This document shows positions 21,880 through 34,168 of a stretch of 64,000 nucleotides of DNA, in pieces. Each line of letters opens with the position of its first letter. Within the stretch, counting starts at the first letter, position 1. The translations under genes were made by a program, and so were the position numbers. The stretch spans positions 3,134,947 through 3,198,946 of the forward strand of contig NW_017804131.1 in NCBI RefSeq assembly GCF_001625305.1. Reading direction: 5' to 3'. This stretch comes from Branchiostoma belcheri. Taxonomy: Eukaryota; Chordata; Leptocardii; Amphioxiformes; Branchiostomatidae. Below the pieces are notes generated by a model. That model saw only the letters and a program-made list of their open reading frames with translations, did not search any database and had not been told where the DNA came from.

Positions 21880-24636
21880 AGTTATTTCATTGGAAAGGAA
21901 TGATAGAATGGCTATTACAATCTATTGAAATCTACATATGAAAGACTCTTAACTCTTAACGTTTCAAGCAAAATAAAAAATTCTAGTACCTAATATAGTT
22001 GTGAAGAAATTAAATATATCATCCTTTTGAAGCAATCTGTGATTATCTTTAAATCTAACCCAGGAAAGGTAGACGGCATGTTTTGCCAGTGTAAGGCTTA
22101 CGTGCGGGTTACCATCAAGTATACACTTTCCCAAAGAATCACCATTCCTATGTATGTGCTGTCCATACAGCTCAACTGATTATGAAACCACTTACGCTAT
22201 TTGAACAAGTAAGAATATTCCCAAATAAAGAAGTTGAAATAATTTTTTTGTAATTCCTATCAGAAAAAGACGACTATTTGTAAAGCATTTCCAAACCTCC
22301 TTGTGGTTTTTTTATGCGTTAAAAATGATGGTCAATTATTCCGTACTTCACACAAAAAAGAAGAGACGTTTTATGGTATTGCTAAAAGAGTATATGGAAG
22401 GGGGCTAACTTCAGTTAATGAAACACTGCATGAGTACTTAATTGTTTTGCACGTTTGTAGAAAAGTTCATCAAAGAGAAATGTGTCAAGTACATGTAATT
22501 TGGGTGGATTCCTTCTTTATTGTATTGTTGCAAAAATAAACTTGGTAAATGTTGTTAACTGAGTTTATATGTGCATATCCTTCTGTTTTTCTTATTTCAT
22601 GAGAAAAATCGTATCTAACGAGAGATTGCAAATTAATACACACATTTATCTGTCAGTTTGAGTCATACGTTCAAACACCCAACCGTTAAATATAGTTACA
22701 ACGTTAAGCCCCTGTTACACATCCACGACCCTCTCCCGAACTGAGTTTCCGAACACCAACCGACTACAGGTCGGCTGGTGTTAGGGAGCAAAATGGCCAG
22801 ATTTATCAGGCCACGGCTAAGTTTAGCGCCGATCACGTCCTAACCATTTCAGAACCATTTCCCGAACTAACCCCGAACCATCGCCGAATTCTGGCAACCT
22901 ACTTTCAACTATCCCGACTACTAACCGAAGACGTCCTAATCCCTCCTATATATGAATGGTTTATTCTTGCAAAGACATACATAATACAGCCATTTGAAAG
23001 CTTTTTTGCAGCCTAGGCTAGAGGCTGCATTAAGCAGCCTTTACAATTACTAGTCAACTAGTGTACTCACAAATAAAATGTATTGCTCAGCATTTACGTA
23101 ATATCGCTTATGCACTAGACTAATACAGATTTCATTTAAAAATTCACAACAATTACGTATACATTAATATTACTTAACAATAGGATAATATTAGATAGTA
23201 AACAAATAAGATAAAACGTAACCTATGTACTTATAGGGTATTCAGAATATTCAGCATAATGGGAACGGGGCTACTTAAGTATCTCTTTGAACATTTTCCT
23301 ACTCCCGAATCCCGAATAGGGGCCTACTACGTACAATCATGTTATACAGTGAAAGTTGAAATTTGTAGTATTTTCGAACTTTCCTGGAACTTGCCTTCTT
23401 CTTGGGTATGGTGTCGCCTCTTTCTGCCAACGAACTCATGCAATGACTTATTCATTCATAGTCTGATGAATTTATAGGGCTGAGTAAGAACCTGGTCCGC
23501 TATTAAATGAGCTGGGAGGGTCGGGGGAAGGTCAGCTGGCGTTAGGCTAGTGTTTCTCCGAAATTCGGGGTGATTCGGCACGCAATCTGGAAGCATTCGA
23601 CACGTTTGGCAGAGGGTTAGGAGGGCCGGACTCTTGTGTAGGTTGGCACACGTTCGTCTCCACATTTTACCGCCGAACACGCGCCGATCACTGATGACCT
23701 ACTCGCGAACACTAGCCGAATATGTGCCGAACTCTAGCCAACCAAGCCGACAATCCCGAACACTCCCGAAGTTTTAAACATTTTAAACATTCGGCTGGCG
23801 CAGTCTAACCGTAGCCGCGACTCTGCCGAACGCCAGCCGACCCACACCTAACCATGGTTTAGTGAGCGTTCGGGAGGTCAAATTCCGCTATGTGTGACAG
23901 GGCGGGGCTTTATTGGGGTGTTCGAAATAAAGCGGATGGAAGTGTCTAGATTTTCATGCAAATTTTGTTGCGTACTGGGACGTGAATGTATCAACAAATG
24001 GCTGTGTAATAGGTACGTAGGTAGAGCGTTCCATTCCGTAATCAATGGGACAGAAACTGTATTTACGTGTTTACTTTAGGTCTGAGTGTACTGTAGCGGA
24101 AAAGGTGGCCCCTGTTATGTTTATACTTTTTGTGATGTGCTTTTGTGTGAGTACAAACTTATTACCAGTTGGTTAATGGCCTTGTAAATCAGGACTAGCT
24201 AGGCGCTCCTGCTTTTATAGGGGCTGTACTAACCGCCTCCACGGAGATCGCAATTATAGTACCCCTTCTCCCGTGCTTCCTGTTGCAGGGTTGGCAAACC
24301 CGGTTTGTTTTACTGGTATAGTACCTACACAGTCATTGACAACATAACTCGTCTCTGTTCAAATTCAAATTATCCTCCAGCACACTGGAACCTGCATACT
24401 TGCGTTTCTTTGGTACCAAACTGATCCTTTTTTATTTAGCATATTTCAATTAGGTCTACTAACTAGACGTTTTCTTTTAGAGTAAAAAAAAACTATAAGT
24501 GATTATATGTAATCAACGATCAAATTCCATTCATTTGTGTTGGTCCTTAGTTTTTCTATACAGTGCAAATTAAACTGTCTTTGATATACATGGTCGGAAT
24601 ACGATACCGTAAGTAAAACTTAATTCTTTTATCTAA
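21880..24636. other. Non-coding stretch between GTPase fusion and companion gene B
   Basis: Contains a candidate poly(A) signal (AATAAA, 21972-21977) 93 bp after the GTPase stop, sequence homologous to 4600-5100 near 22080-22540, and a repeat element at 22708-23902. No convincing exon was seen. Confidence 0.5.
22708..23902. repeat. 1.2-kb repeat with inverted GCCCCTGTTACACAT-type ends
   Basis: The left end GCCCCTGTTACACAT faces the right end ATGTGTGACAGGGC, an imperfect inverted pair. Subterminal regions are rich in short CCGAAC / CGGCTGG motifs on both sides. A related fragment lies at about 29380-29640. A non-autonomous DNA transposon is inferred. No clear target duplication was seen. Confidence 0.6.
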
Positions 24637-24896
24637 GGCCATGTTGATTTGATTATATCATGGAGCTAGAAAATGTGTCTTTTAACTTCATGATTATGTG
24701 GATGACAAACTCTGGGAGCCTCAAAACTGATGCGAGCGTCCTTTGGAATTGATTTTGGCATAGTGTCGTTCTCCAATATTGTTTTGCAATCTTTGGCATA
24801 TATTTACAAATTTTTCAGTTGTTGCTTTGTTTATTTTAAACGGACTAAAATTCATGCACGCGCGCATGTCATCCATATGATAAAATCAACATGGGC
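24637..24896. mobile_element. Harbinger-type MITE, 260 bp
   Basis: The ends GGCCATGTTGATTT and AAATCAACATGGGC are inverted, and each is flanked by TAA (24634-24636 and 24897-24899). The interior includes the CGCGCGCATGTCATCCAT motif shared with the larger element at 14571. It ends 42 bp before the first coding exon of companion gene B. A degraded version sits at the same place before companion gene A (about 6640-6825). Confidence 0.75.
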
Positions 24897-24980
24897 TAAA
24901 GCCCACGAAACGTAAAATATAATTCGGTCTTTTTACAGATCTTTGCTGCTGTTATCGTGACAAGAGGGAACTTTGCAATT

Positions 24981-27115
24981 ATGAATGTTCTGAAAATAAT
25001 TTTAGTACGTGACTTTACAAAAAGTCGTATGGCATATTTATCTAGTTTGGAAAACGGAGAAATGAAAAAGGAGTCGGAGAAAACGTGCACTGATAAAGAT
25101 GTTGGCACCTACAAATTGTACGAATATTCTTGCAACACAATGTCAGGAACTATCATATTCACACCGGAATGCTCTCCTGAAAAGGAACGTGCCGAAATTG
25201 TGGAGCATTTTTGTCGCGATGATACGAGTACACCGTACGCATCTCTTCCAGTGTCAGTTCTTGACGAAAGCAAAAGTCATACAAGTTCTATCAGTTCATT
25301 CAACGATATGAAGTTCCTTCATGACGTCCTTGGTATAATCATCAGAGGTAAGTTTTTTTCAATATGTATCCGTACAATAGCCATGATTATTTCATTGACA
25401 GCAGACGACGTCCGTGCCTAATCTATCTAAACTAAGGGCACCAGAACACCGATGTAACGTTCTATATTTTAAGCGTATTTTTGCACAAGCAGTACCTTTA
25501 TTTCAGGCCAGCTTCATAGAAGACTTTAAGGGAATATGACCACCCTGCTCTGATTTGTATTTTTCTCTGCGTTGGTGCAAAAATCTGGTCACATTCAGCT
25601 GGCTCTGCAACGTGTATAGGTGTACTGTTCTGTTCTCTGATTGCTAATGTAATGTCATATGTTCTGTTCTCTAATTGCTGACACCTAGCATTATTATTAT
25701 CCAGCATGTCTTGTCTTTTCCAATGAAGAAACAACCATGCACTGCACGCTATTACATAACAAAAATCAAATGTTCTGAAACGACTATTCCGTTTATTTTC
25801 AACTGGCAATTTGACTACATTCCTCGGTGAGTCTTAATCTAATTTCTAGTTTGACATTCCAATTATGGCTTTTGTTGACGACAGCATTTGATAAAGGTCA
25901 GATGTCTACATGTAATCCAGCTATCCAGGAACTAACACCAGGAACAGTAAAGAAAAGGGTAAGTACACCTAATATTATCAAATTTCTCACTTCCTAATGT
26001 GTTCATATTTCCAGACCAGTTCAAACTAATTCACAGTCTACCTAATTAACTATCCTAGTAGACATTTCTTTCTACCTACCTACCTATTTAAATGAGAATT
26101 CATATATATGCTAAATACTTTTGCATTCCCAGTTAAGGATATACCTCGCAGCTCGCAATAAGTCAACCCTAGAAACAGGCGAAGGGCTTATAACGGAGGT
26201 TGTTGAAGGCCTGGACCTTGACATAGAGCCATTCCACGTGACATCAAGGGGTCACGAAGATCTTCTGAGAAAACAGCTAATCGCCAACTGGCCCTGCAAA
26301 GTCCTGTGCTTTGTCGACAACAGTGCAAGAAACATCATCTTACACGACACTGAACCCGACGAAGCAAGCCAAATCGTTCGCCCGGCTGAGGACAATTGTG
26401 GAAAAGATGGTACTTTAAAAAAAGTTAAATTCTATAAATAAAGCCAATGTAGTGGACCGTTGGTCAAGTGTTCGTAAATGTCGAAAGCAAGATACAGAAG
26501 AGTTAGGCTAGATCTGTTACCAATTGTATTCACTTAGGGTTGAAATCCACACGAAAAACTTTACAATCACCCCCAAAAAGACGACAGTGTCTATTATCCC
26601 TAATAATAATATTATTATGAAATATTTGAAGTTATCGATGATAGTTTTACACAAGAAAAAACAGACTGAGATAAACATTTCTATATTACAGTACAACATT
26701 GCAATCCACCACAGAACTATATATACAATAGGTTAGTTCACCTATAACCATATTTGCTCTGTCTACTTTTTCAGGGATGCTTCTTTTACTCTGTGGACAT
26801 CGCGGCATCACAGACGGTGACCTTTACGACAAGGAGCACTTTAGCACAACTTTCCTGAGCTGTCAAGCTAAGCTAAGAGAGATAGCAGCGAGTGGTCGAT
26901 TTTTAAGTATGGACAGTAGTTTGAACGAAAGCCAAAAGAAAGCAGTGTTAGAGTGGGTCCAAAGACCGCCAGATGATTCAATGAGGCAACCCTTAGATGA
27001 AGGCACGGACACCCAATGTTCAGCAAATCAGGAAAGCACTCAAACTGTTGCACAGAAACAAGGCACTGGCACTGGCCTGTGGGCAAATCTTTATAGGAAA
27101 ATATCGAAAACGTGA
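24981..27115 (+). CDS. Companion gene B: unrecognised conserved domain protein
   Basis: Exons 24939-25347 (first in-frame ATG at 24981), microexon 25942-25958 (17 nt), 26133-26409 and 26775-27115 join in phases 1, 0 and 1, giving about 333 aa. It is a clear paralogue of the gene at 6896-9096, with the same exon borders and high identity. It has a few small in-frame additions, for example in the acidic stretch before EIVEHF. Conserved stretches are [55 protein letters not shown] and LLLLCGHRG. No family is recognised and no strong signal peptide is visible. As in block A it follows an IFI44-like GTPase in the same direction. An additional upstream exon is possible because the first exon is preceded by TTTTTACAG. 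Confidence 0.72.
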
Positions 27116-28039
27116 CTTTAAAGGGCAACTATTTTATCATGGCACCTAAATTTACTTGACTTAAGATGCCCCTCTTAGCTTATAATTAGCATAAGAACTA
27201 AAAGTATAATCTAAGAATGCCTATTCATGAAGTTAAACATCTCAATAATCTCGAATTACAGTATAGTATATTAGCTCTCGTCACGTGTGACAAAGTACTT
27301 CAAACATGTTTTTCCTTCTTACTGTACAACGTGAAAAGGTTTTCCTATTTCATTATTACTGATGAACTGTTACGTGAGATTAACTTAATTAATTTCCTTC
27401 AACTTTTAGATATTTGACCAACATGATTTATGGGGATGGTGACGTAGCCGAAGTTTGACTTGCTGAATCACTTACACTTAGTCAGTCAATGTTTTAAATA
27501 TGTGGACATGATGTGTGAAACAGATGCAACTATTATAAACTAGAATCAATGAAATGGTCATACATATTTAAAAAACTCGACACATAGTCAAGATAAATAT
27601 CATCGATAGTTTATTTGCCTTGTCTCTCGTGGACAATAAAACAAGGGATAGTGAGAAATTTACCATTTATGTCTGATAGCTGTATATGCATATGGCACAC
27701 TAAAATGTGTTCAAATGCCTACGCCTTAAAAGCTTAATTAATTTGAGAAGAAGATATACCCAGTACATTGTCCCTGTAGACTGTTCATGTATAGTGATAT
27801 CCATATCTAGTGTATCCAAATGCAAGAGAATATTATCGACTTGACAGGGCATGCAATGAGTTAGAATGCATAGAATTTCACATACGAAATGACAGAGAAG
27901 CGACTTGCGTGGCACTTACCTGCTAGCTAGCTATATATATAGATATTAGCTTACCACAAAATTAACAATTGTTTTGTGTTTTTGTTTAAGCAGTCTACAT
28001 TGAACAATATTGTGCTAAAGTGGATTCTGACTGTTTTTA

Positions 28040-29050
28040 CTTGATGTAAAAGGATTGGAATCGGTGTGCAAAATTTTGCATCTCGAAGGTAAAGGATTGT
28101 AAGCTTGTACCGTAAAACGGACTTTATCTGTGTTTGATAATGGCGTACCTGAAATTCGTCATTCGCTGTTGTTTGTCTTCATGCTCAAAGTGCCGCGCGT
28201 ACAGATATCGATTGAGCACCACATTTAGTCCGCCATATCAGTGACAAATATTGATAGTCCTTTGATGTACTGACACAAAATTTACCCTACCGGTGAACTC
28301 TTTTAGTCTGTGTCAAAAGCAAACTGCTAATGGCATTCTTTTGTTATCAACACATCGCTTCCACCGTCGGGAACCCCGACAGCTGTGATATAGTGAGGTA
28401 CCCGATCGCTTCTAGTTGAAAGGGCTTGCAATGACTCGAAGGTATATACTTAAAACGCAAAAACGTTTAAACACGACGACCACTCACATCCGAACAGGCT
28501 AATAGTTTTAAATCATTGAATTGTACTCTTTGTTGTATAAGAATTGCTGACGTTTGATGTCACGATTTTTTATGAGCAAGTAAGGTTGACATTGCCCACG
28601 AGGTCAGCGCCAATGTGTGAATAACAAACTGCTTACCGCACGTTTATGTCATCTGAGTTGTCATTTCAATAGTTAGGAACCGTTATAACTGATATCAGTG
28701 ATTAGATATGTATTGTATAGCCGGGTGTAATTCAGCAAGAGGTCGTTCATGTTTGAGTATCCCACGAATCCCAAACAAATTTAGACTTCGTTATCGTCCA
28801 GGTATGTGGTATGATAAATGTGATATGATAAATGTTGTCAGTTTCAACGCTACGGGAGGGCACAGCAGAACAATGGAATGTTCCATCATGCTAGCTGAAA
28901 TGACAGATTTGTAAATATCATTAAGGCAAAAGTCAACACTAAACCCATTTAAAAAATTGCTAACTCAACACATTTTCTAGATCAGATAATGCTGTACGAT
29001 TGTGCCCTCCCCCCCCCCCCCATAAGTCGGTGAAAGTACAAAAGTGCAAG
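28040..29050 (+). repeat. Copy 3 of the three-copy non-coding block
   Basis: Ordered landmarks as in the copies at 5510 and 10010, including TTACTTGATGTAAAA, AATGGCGTACCTGAAAT and CTACGGGAGGGCACAGCAG. Confidence 0.65.
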
Positions 29051-29379
29051 AAAGTTCATCACTGGGAAATATTAGCCACTAAAAGGCTTTATGAGTAGTG
29101 AGTTTTATATAAGTCAAAAGTCGCCGGAAATGCAAATATGGTGGCCTATATGAGATAAAATGTTGTCAGCATGAAGGAATTCCAAAAGTAGAGGGCGTTA
29201 AAATTGCAATTCTCTTACTTGTATGCACGAGTATTAGACTCAAATAAGATGACTGTGGCACTAGGAGCCAACATATCAGAAAGATTTTAAATTTCCTTCT
29301 ATGATGACGAAGTACATGCACTGCAATTTCTAACTTTCAATAGGAATTAAATCAAATTTGAGTCAAATTTGAGTCAAAT

Positions 29380-29640
29380 TTGACTGCCAACCACGCTCCA
29401 ACCACTGCTGACCTACTCCCGAACACTAGCCAACCATGGCTAAACCTTCCATTCACACCCAAATGTTTTAGCATTTTGAAACATTCGGCTGGCTCACCCG
29501 AACAGTAGCCGACCTCGCTGAACACGAACAGCAGCCAACCACAGCCGACCTTACTCCCGACCTACTCCTAACCATGGTTGAGGGTAGTTCGGCAATGTCC
29601 GGGAGGCCATATTCGGAGTGTGAGTAATCAAACATCGCCG
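29380..29640. repeat. Fragment related to the 22708-23902 repeat
   Basis: Dense CCGAAC / CAACCA / CGGCTGGC motifs and CTAACCATGGTT, as in the right half of the 22.7-23.9 kb element. Ends are not well defined. Confidence 0.5.
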
Positions 29641-29863
29641 ACTTGCGAAAATGACACAAAGTGCATATTATATTTACTGCAATGTTGCACATTGATAAAC
29701 CATTAACTAATATTGACAATGCTGACAAACTATCACCAGATTATAGTACTAGTGTATTATTTCCTTACAAAACATCGTTGCTTGAATCAGTTTTGTGTTA
29801 AAGTGACGATTTGTTATAGCAAAGTAAATCTATACTTCAGTTCCACAAAACTGATCGATTGTT

Positions 29864-32681
29864 TTACAAATATTGTTCAATAATTTTGTCCTGAGGTAGA
29901 ATGTCATGCGCATCTTCGAAGTTCTCAGCTAAGGTCATGTGGGGAGGGGTCGTCCACTTGTATCCTAGCAACCGCGTCATCTCGGTGTGAAGTATGCCAG
30001 CTTCTTCACGCGTCATGAGGCGAGGTCTTGGCGGGTGTCGCACTTCCTTCAACACCAGGCGAACTTGTAGACGCCGCAGTCTACCTTGTCCTGCTTTCGC
30101 CGCTGCTTTTAGTCTCCTGTCGCCGATCGCAGGACCTATGACCAGATCGGTAAGCTTCGGACAACTTCGTACAAACTCGACAATGTTCGTCGGGGCGACG
30201 GGCTGCTTGTCGGACTGTAGAAACAGCAGTGTCTCCAGGACCTGCGCATGTCGTTCTATAATCGTGGTAAGGATATCCCTCATCTCTATGTCGTTTGATA
30301 CTTTCTTCTGTGCAACTACCAGCGTTTTGAGCTTCATGTTTGTCCGCAGGAAAGACCAGAACTCGGCCCTGGTGAGGGCGTATCTCCAAGGACCTTTGAC
30401 GAAGAAAAGCTCGACTTTGAGATCCGGGCACTTTTGAGAAACTCGTTCCCAGGATGCGTGTGAGAACGGGTTATAGTCGTTATACACCACCAGACTGAGC
30501 TGTTGTAGGGAGGGAGCTTTCCTGTCGGAAAGAGCGTGCCACAGACCGTCTTGTATGTCGATGTTAGCTAGCTTCAGCACTCGGAGACTTTGGAGCTGAA
30601 ACAATTAAAGTGGCACAACTTAAAGTCTACTAAAGTAGTCAAAAAGTTTTGGCTTTAGACACAATTGACACAAGTTACATGTATTGGAAGATTGTTAGCC
30701 TAAAACAAAAAACTTTATTCTACCAAACAACAGAAATAAACAAAGACAACAGTATAACATAAGAGTACACACACACTAAATTACATATTACATACTATCC
30801 AGTCAACCTATTTGATAGCTCCCTCCATTTTCTGTAGTGACTGATTAAATTGTTTTGCTTTCGTGCAATGTTTTCTTCTATGGATTTAAAATGGTTAACA
30901 AAGGAAACAAATTTATACAGATAAATAAATAAAGCGAACATTTGAAAAACAAACAGTACAATAGAAAAGGAAAATTTCATATCAACATGGAGTCCTCACC
31001 TGGCCAACAGCTGTTGGAATAGCCTTGCGCAGCCTTCCCCGTAAGGACACCTGCCGAGAGGATGGCTGCCGCTTGTGGCTGAGATCCAGTCTACGGAGGG
31101 ACGGTACCTGCTGGAGGGTCTTCAGCAGCCCTTCGCAGTGCACGTCGGGAAGGCCTTGGATCGACAGGTGGGACAGATCACGGAGATACACGACAACCTG
31201 AAAAATTAATTTTTTTTTTGTCAAGCAGTGAAAAATGTTTTATGAATCATAGGAATTGTCATAGAATGTATTGTCACGGAAAATATGAAGTACAGTATTG
31301 GCACAGTAGCAGTATACGGCATATAGATATGCTCTCATGAATGCATGTATCACGTCAATGTGTTGGCAGAAAATTCTGTGCTTGGCATTATGGGTAAAAA
31401 CTAAAACGGCCAAGATGAATATTGATCTTTCAGCCTAACAGACCAAAAGCAACGATATAATGGTTTGACACGATAGTAACCCAAATTCTCTTGGGATATT
31501 TCTTTCGTCTTGTTAGACTGTCTTCCGCTTCCGTCAGTCTCTCAGCTCGTATGGCGCAGCGTCTCTACTGGCACTCACTCACTCACTCACTCACTCACTC
31601 ACTCACTCACTCACTCACTCACTCACTCACTCACTCACTCACTCACTCACTCACTCACTCACTCACTCACTCACTCACTCACTCACTCCATACGGACAGC
31701 AATTCGTTATATACTATCGCAACATACCACCGCTCACCTTCCGTAGGAACATGACGAGCGGCCAATTACACTCCCTGTGCTCGCACGAAGCGCTCTGCTT
31801 CTTTGCAGGCTGTACGAACTCCATCTCTACGGACTTCAGGTTGCCCCTGGCAACCAGATCCGCCATGATGTCGTACTGCTGTCGTCTGATCCGCAGTCCC
31901 GTGAAGAAAGGGTCCTGACTCCCCTCGCAGACCAGGGACAAGATGATCTGGAAAGAATAGCAATAGATTTGTGAAGAGTGATCAAGTTCTGTAATAAATG
32001 ATTGGATTAACCACTTAGAATAAGGTGTTAACGAAACTCTAACATGGTTGTTTCAGCGATACAAGCTTAAGTTAAGATACAGGAGTTTTCTTTCACAACC
32101 AAATTTTCTCACCTAAGTGCTGACGTTTCGGTGTCTATTAGACACCTTCCTCCTCAAAGCTTCTGACAGAAGTTCTGCTTCTCGCCTCTATATATAGGTG
32201 AGATAGAGAATTTGGTTTTGTAAAAGAAAACTCCCGTATCCTATACTTTACCAACCTGATGAAACTATTTACGGAAGCTCACCTTAACTTTGCTGATAAC
32301 GTCACCAAACACGCCTAGAAGCCAGCAATGTTTGCTACACCTGAGTTTGAAGTCTATGGCACACCAGGCGTTATAATCAAACACCACCCGCCTTCCCTCC
32401 CACAGGGGCGACATGCAGACGCAGCGCCGCCATGCGGAGCACACTTTAGCGCACCTGCACAAATCGTCCGTGGACAGGTACTTGAAGATTTTAACAAGAA
32501 CATCATCCTTTAGTGTTACACATTTTGGAACAGCGGGGGTCGGAGCGTTAGGGAAGGACACTCTGTACATAGTGCGCCGCCTGCTTGGCAAACTCCGCCG
32601 CATCCGAGCTTGAAGATACTCGGGAACCCGTCGGTAGTTGTCGTGTAGACATCGCCGACACGGAAAACTACGCTGAGCCAT
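29864..32681 (-). CDS. F-box / leucine-rich-repeat protein
   Basis: Four exons, 32681-32283, 31947-31738, 31197-31000 and 30595-29864, all join in phase 0, giving 512 aa. Exon 1 holds a basic N-terminus and an F-box at about residues 55-100 (LVKIFKYLSTDDLCRCAKVC followed by SAWRR). The later exons hold leucine-rich-repeat-like segments, for example LSHLSIQGLPDVHCEGLL, LRRLDLS, LRVLKLANIDI, LKTLVV and LTDLVIGP. F-box proteins of this layout are substrate receptors of SCF ubiquitin ligases, binding Skp1 through the F-box and substrate through the repeats; the substrate is unknown. Intron 1 carries a small MITE and intron 2 a long ACTC microsatellite. The stop is at 29866-29864. Confidence 0.85.
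31571..31689. repeat. (ACTC)n microsatellite
   Basis: About 30 uninterrupted 4-bp units in the second intron of the F-box gene, starting about 49 bp beyond the donor of its exon 2. The Thr-His-Ser-Leu repeats in translation are artefacts. Confidence 0.97.
32076..32240. mobile_element. 165-bp foldback MITE
   Basis: The ends GATACAGGAGTTTTCTTTCA and its imperfect complement (GAAAACTCCCGTATCC) are inverted over about 35 bp, with ACCAAATTTTCTC facing GAGAATTTGGT. It lies in intron 1 of the F-box gene. Confidence 0.75.
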
Positions 32682-33046
32682 TTTGATAGTTATTAGATAG
32701 CAGCACTAAAACGTGTGTCAGTTAATGGCTATGTTGTGCAGTTTGCTTTGGATACCGTCTCTGGTTGATATGTACATGTGTTCGAGAACGTGTGTATGTC
32801 GTCTGTTTTGCATCATTCGAGAATGAACGGTTGATGACGAAATGTATCCATAGAAACGGTATCAACAGCACAAGTTACTCAAACAACATGGCAACAAAGA
32901 CACGAAATAGTAAGTACGCAGATGTCCTCCATGACAGTTTGAGTTTCCTACCTGCGCAAAACCTTTTGCACTTGTGACCAAGTCACGAAAGATAGAAGTG
33001 TAAATGTTAGGGTGTTCTTTTATTGTGTTAGGACTTAAGTGTAGCT

Positions 33047-33588
33047 TTAAATCCAGTCACAGACCGGTGGAAACTGTGTGTTTCCATCCACAAGCCATCC
33101 CTGGTAAGGACTGTCCTGCCGCACTGAGGACAGATCCACACGCCTTCCAACAGGTCCGTCCCTGGGTGCTGATTTCCACCCGGACGCGGGCGGTTGGTGC
33201 TCTCCTTGGTGCTGAAATGATAATCCGTGAATGTTCGTATCTTTTGCCTTCACGGCAGTAGCAGAGTGAAGTTTCTTGCACCAGTACTAACCTTCACATG
33301 TCTTATAGCATGTCCTAAGCAGGTCGTCAGCCACTCGACAAGCTCCTGACTCGTCCCCTTGGAGCTCCCACCAGCGGTAAAATCCAACACGATGCACCTG
33401 TGAACCCAAGCGGACGCGGAGAGGGCACATCTCCGCCAGTGTCGGCACGTCCTGGCAACATTCAGCACCTCTTTTACCGACAACCATCGGAAGATTTCTA
33501 TGAGGATGCCGTAGGGTAGTTTCTGCCACAGTGGAGGCGTTGAAACGTTAACACAGTCGGTGTCTTTGCAAAAGCTTTCCGTGTGCAT
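33047..33588 (-). CDS. Short F-box gene or alternative F-box first exon
   Basis: The exon 33588-33292 encodes 99 residues with an F-box (LPYGILIEIFRWLSVKEVLN then CRHWRRC). It ends HVK at a phase-0 donor (AAG|GTTAGT). It is a diverged paralogue of the first exon of the gene at 29864-32681, including the exon-final VK and phase. A phase-0 acceptor (TTTCAG) at 33208 opens 54 more codons to a stop at 33047, which would give about 152 aa, but that exon shows no repeat domain. No leucine-rich-repeat exons of its own are visible. It could splice into the downstream gene's exon 2, making it an alternative first exon. Confidence 0.5.
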
Positions 33589-33945
33589 CTCTTGGGTTGC
33601 ACAGTCACGGTTTCCGTTGTCAAACGTTAGAAATGTGTAAAACGAAAAAGAATGGAAAACCTGTTCCGAATTCTATTTAGTTGGCTCACATGGAATGTTT
33701 GTTAATTATATAAATTTTGTTTTTAAAGAATGTCCAGCCTTATAATTAGAGGTGAGAAAATTTCATTCGCATTTTTTATTTGTGGATTTAACATTAATGC
33801 TTACGTACTATGTTGTTATACTATTATACAAACGTGGTCCTTCGTGCTCAAAACGCTGTAACGTTATATGATCTATATGTAACATGGAGGTAACATGCTA
33901 TTTTTTTGCGTCTTTTCCTTTCTCGTTTTAATGATAATGTAAAAC

Positions 33946-34168
33946 ATGACAAAATTGATATTTACGGCCTTCCTCCCCCTGTCCTCCAATGGAATCGTCT
34001 ACACCTGTTGTACCCACAATGCTAACAGACGATCAGGGCAAAGGTCATGCTGTGTTTTCAGTAAATCCCGACAAGAATTACAGAGGATTTCTTCAAACCA
34101 GAAAGCTCGGAGCTTTGTTAAAGGTCTTGATAGTTCAGCAGAGATCCTAGGAAAGACAGCTGACAGGT
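33946..34168 (+). CDS. Possible first coding exon of the zinc-finger gene
   Basis: An open frame from ATG 33946 ends GAC AG|GTAGGT in phase 2, which matches the phase of the acceptor before the zinc-finger exon (TATTTCAG at about 34872). Its product is Cys/Arg/Ser-rich without a recognised domain. Joined, it would extend the protein N-terminally. The evidence is only phase and splice-site quality. Confidence 0.25.

Larger units (their letters stand above)
27116..29863. other. Non-coding flank of block B
   Basis: Homologous to 9100-11000. It includes the third copy of the three-copy block (about 28040-29050), a C-run near 29009, an AATAAA at 27635-27640, and a repeat fragment at 29380-29640. 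No convincing exon. Confidence 0.5.

Noticed and set aside
29994..30437. 147-codon plus-strand frame
   Set aside because: Antisense shadow of the last F-box/LRR exon.
31491..31754. Open frames with Thr-His-Ser-Leu repeats
   Set aside because: Pure (ACTC)n microsatellite in an intron of the minus-strand F-box gene.
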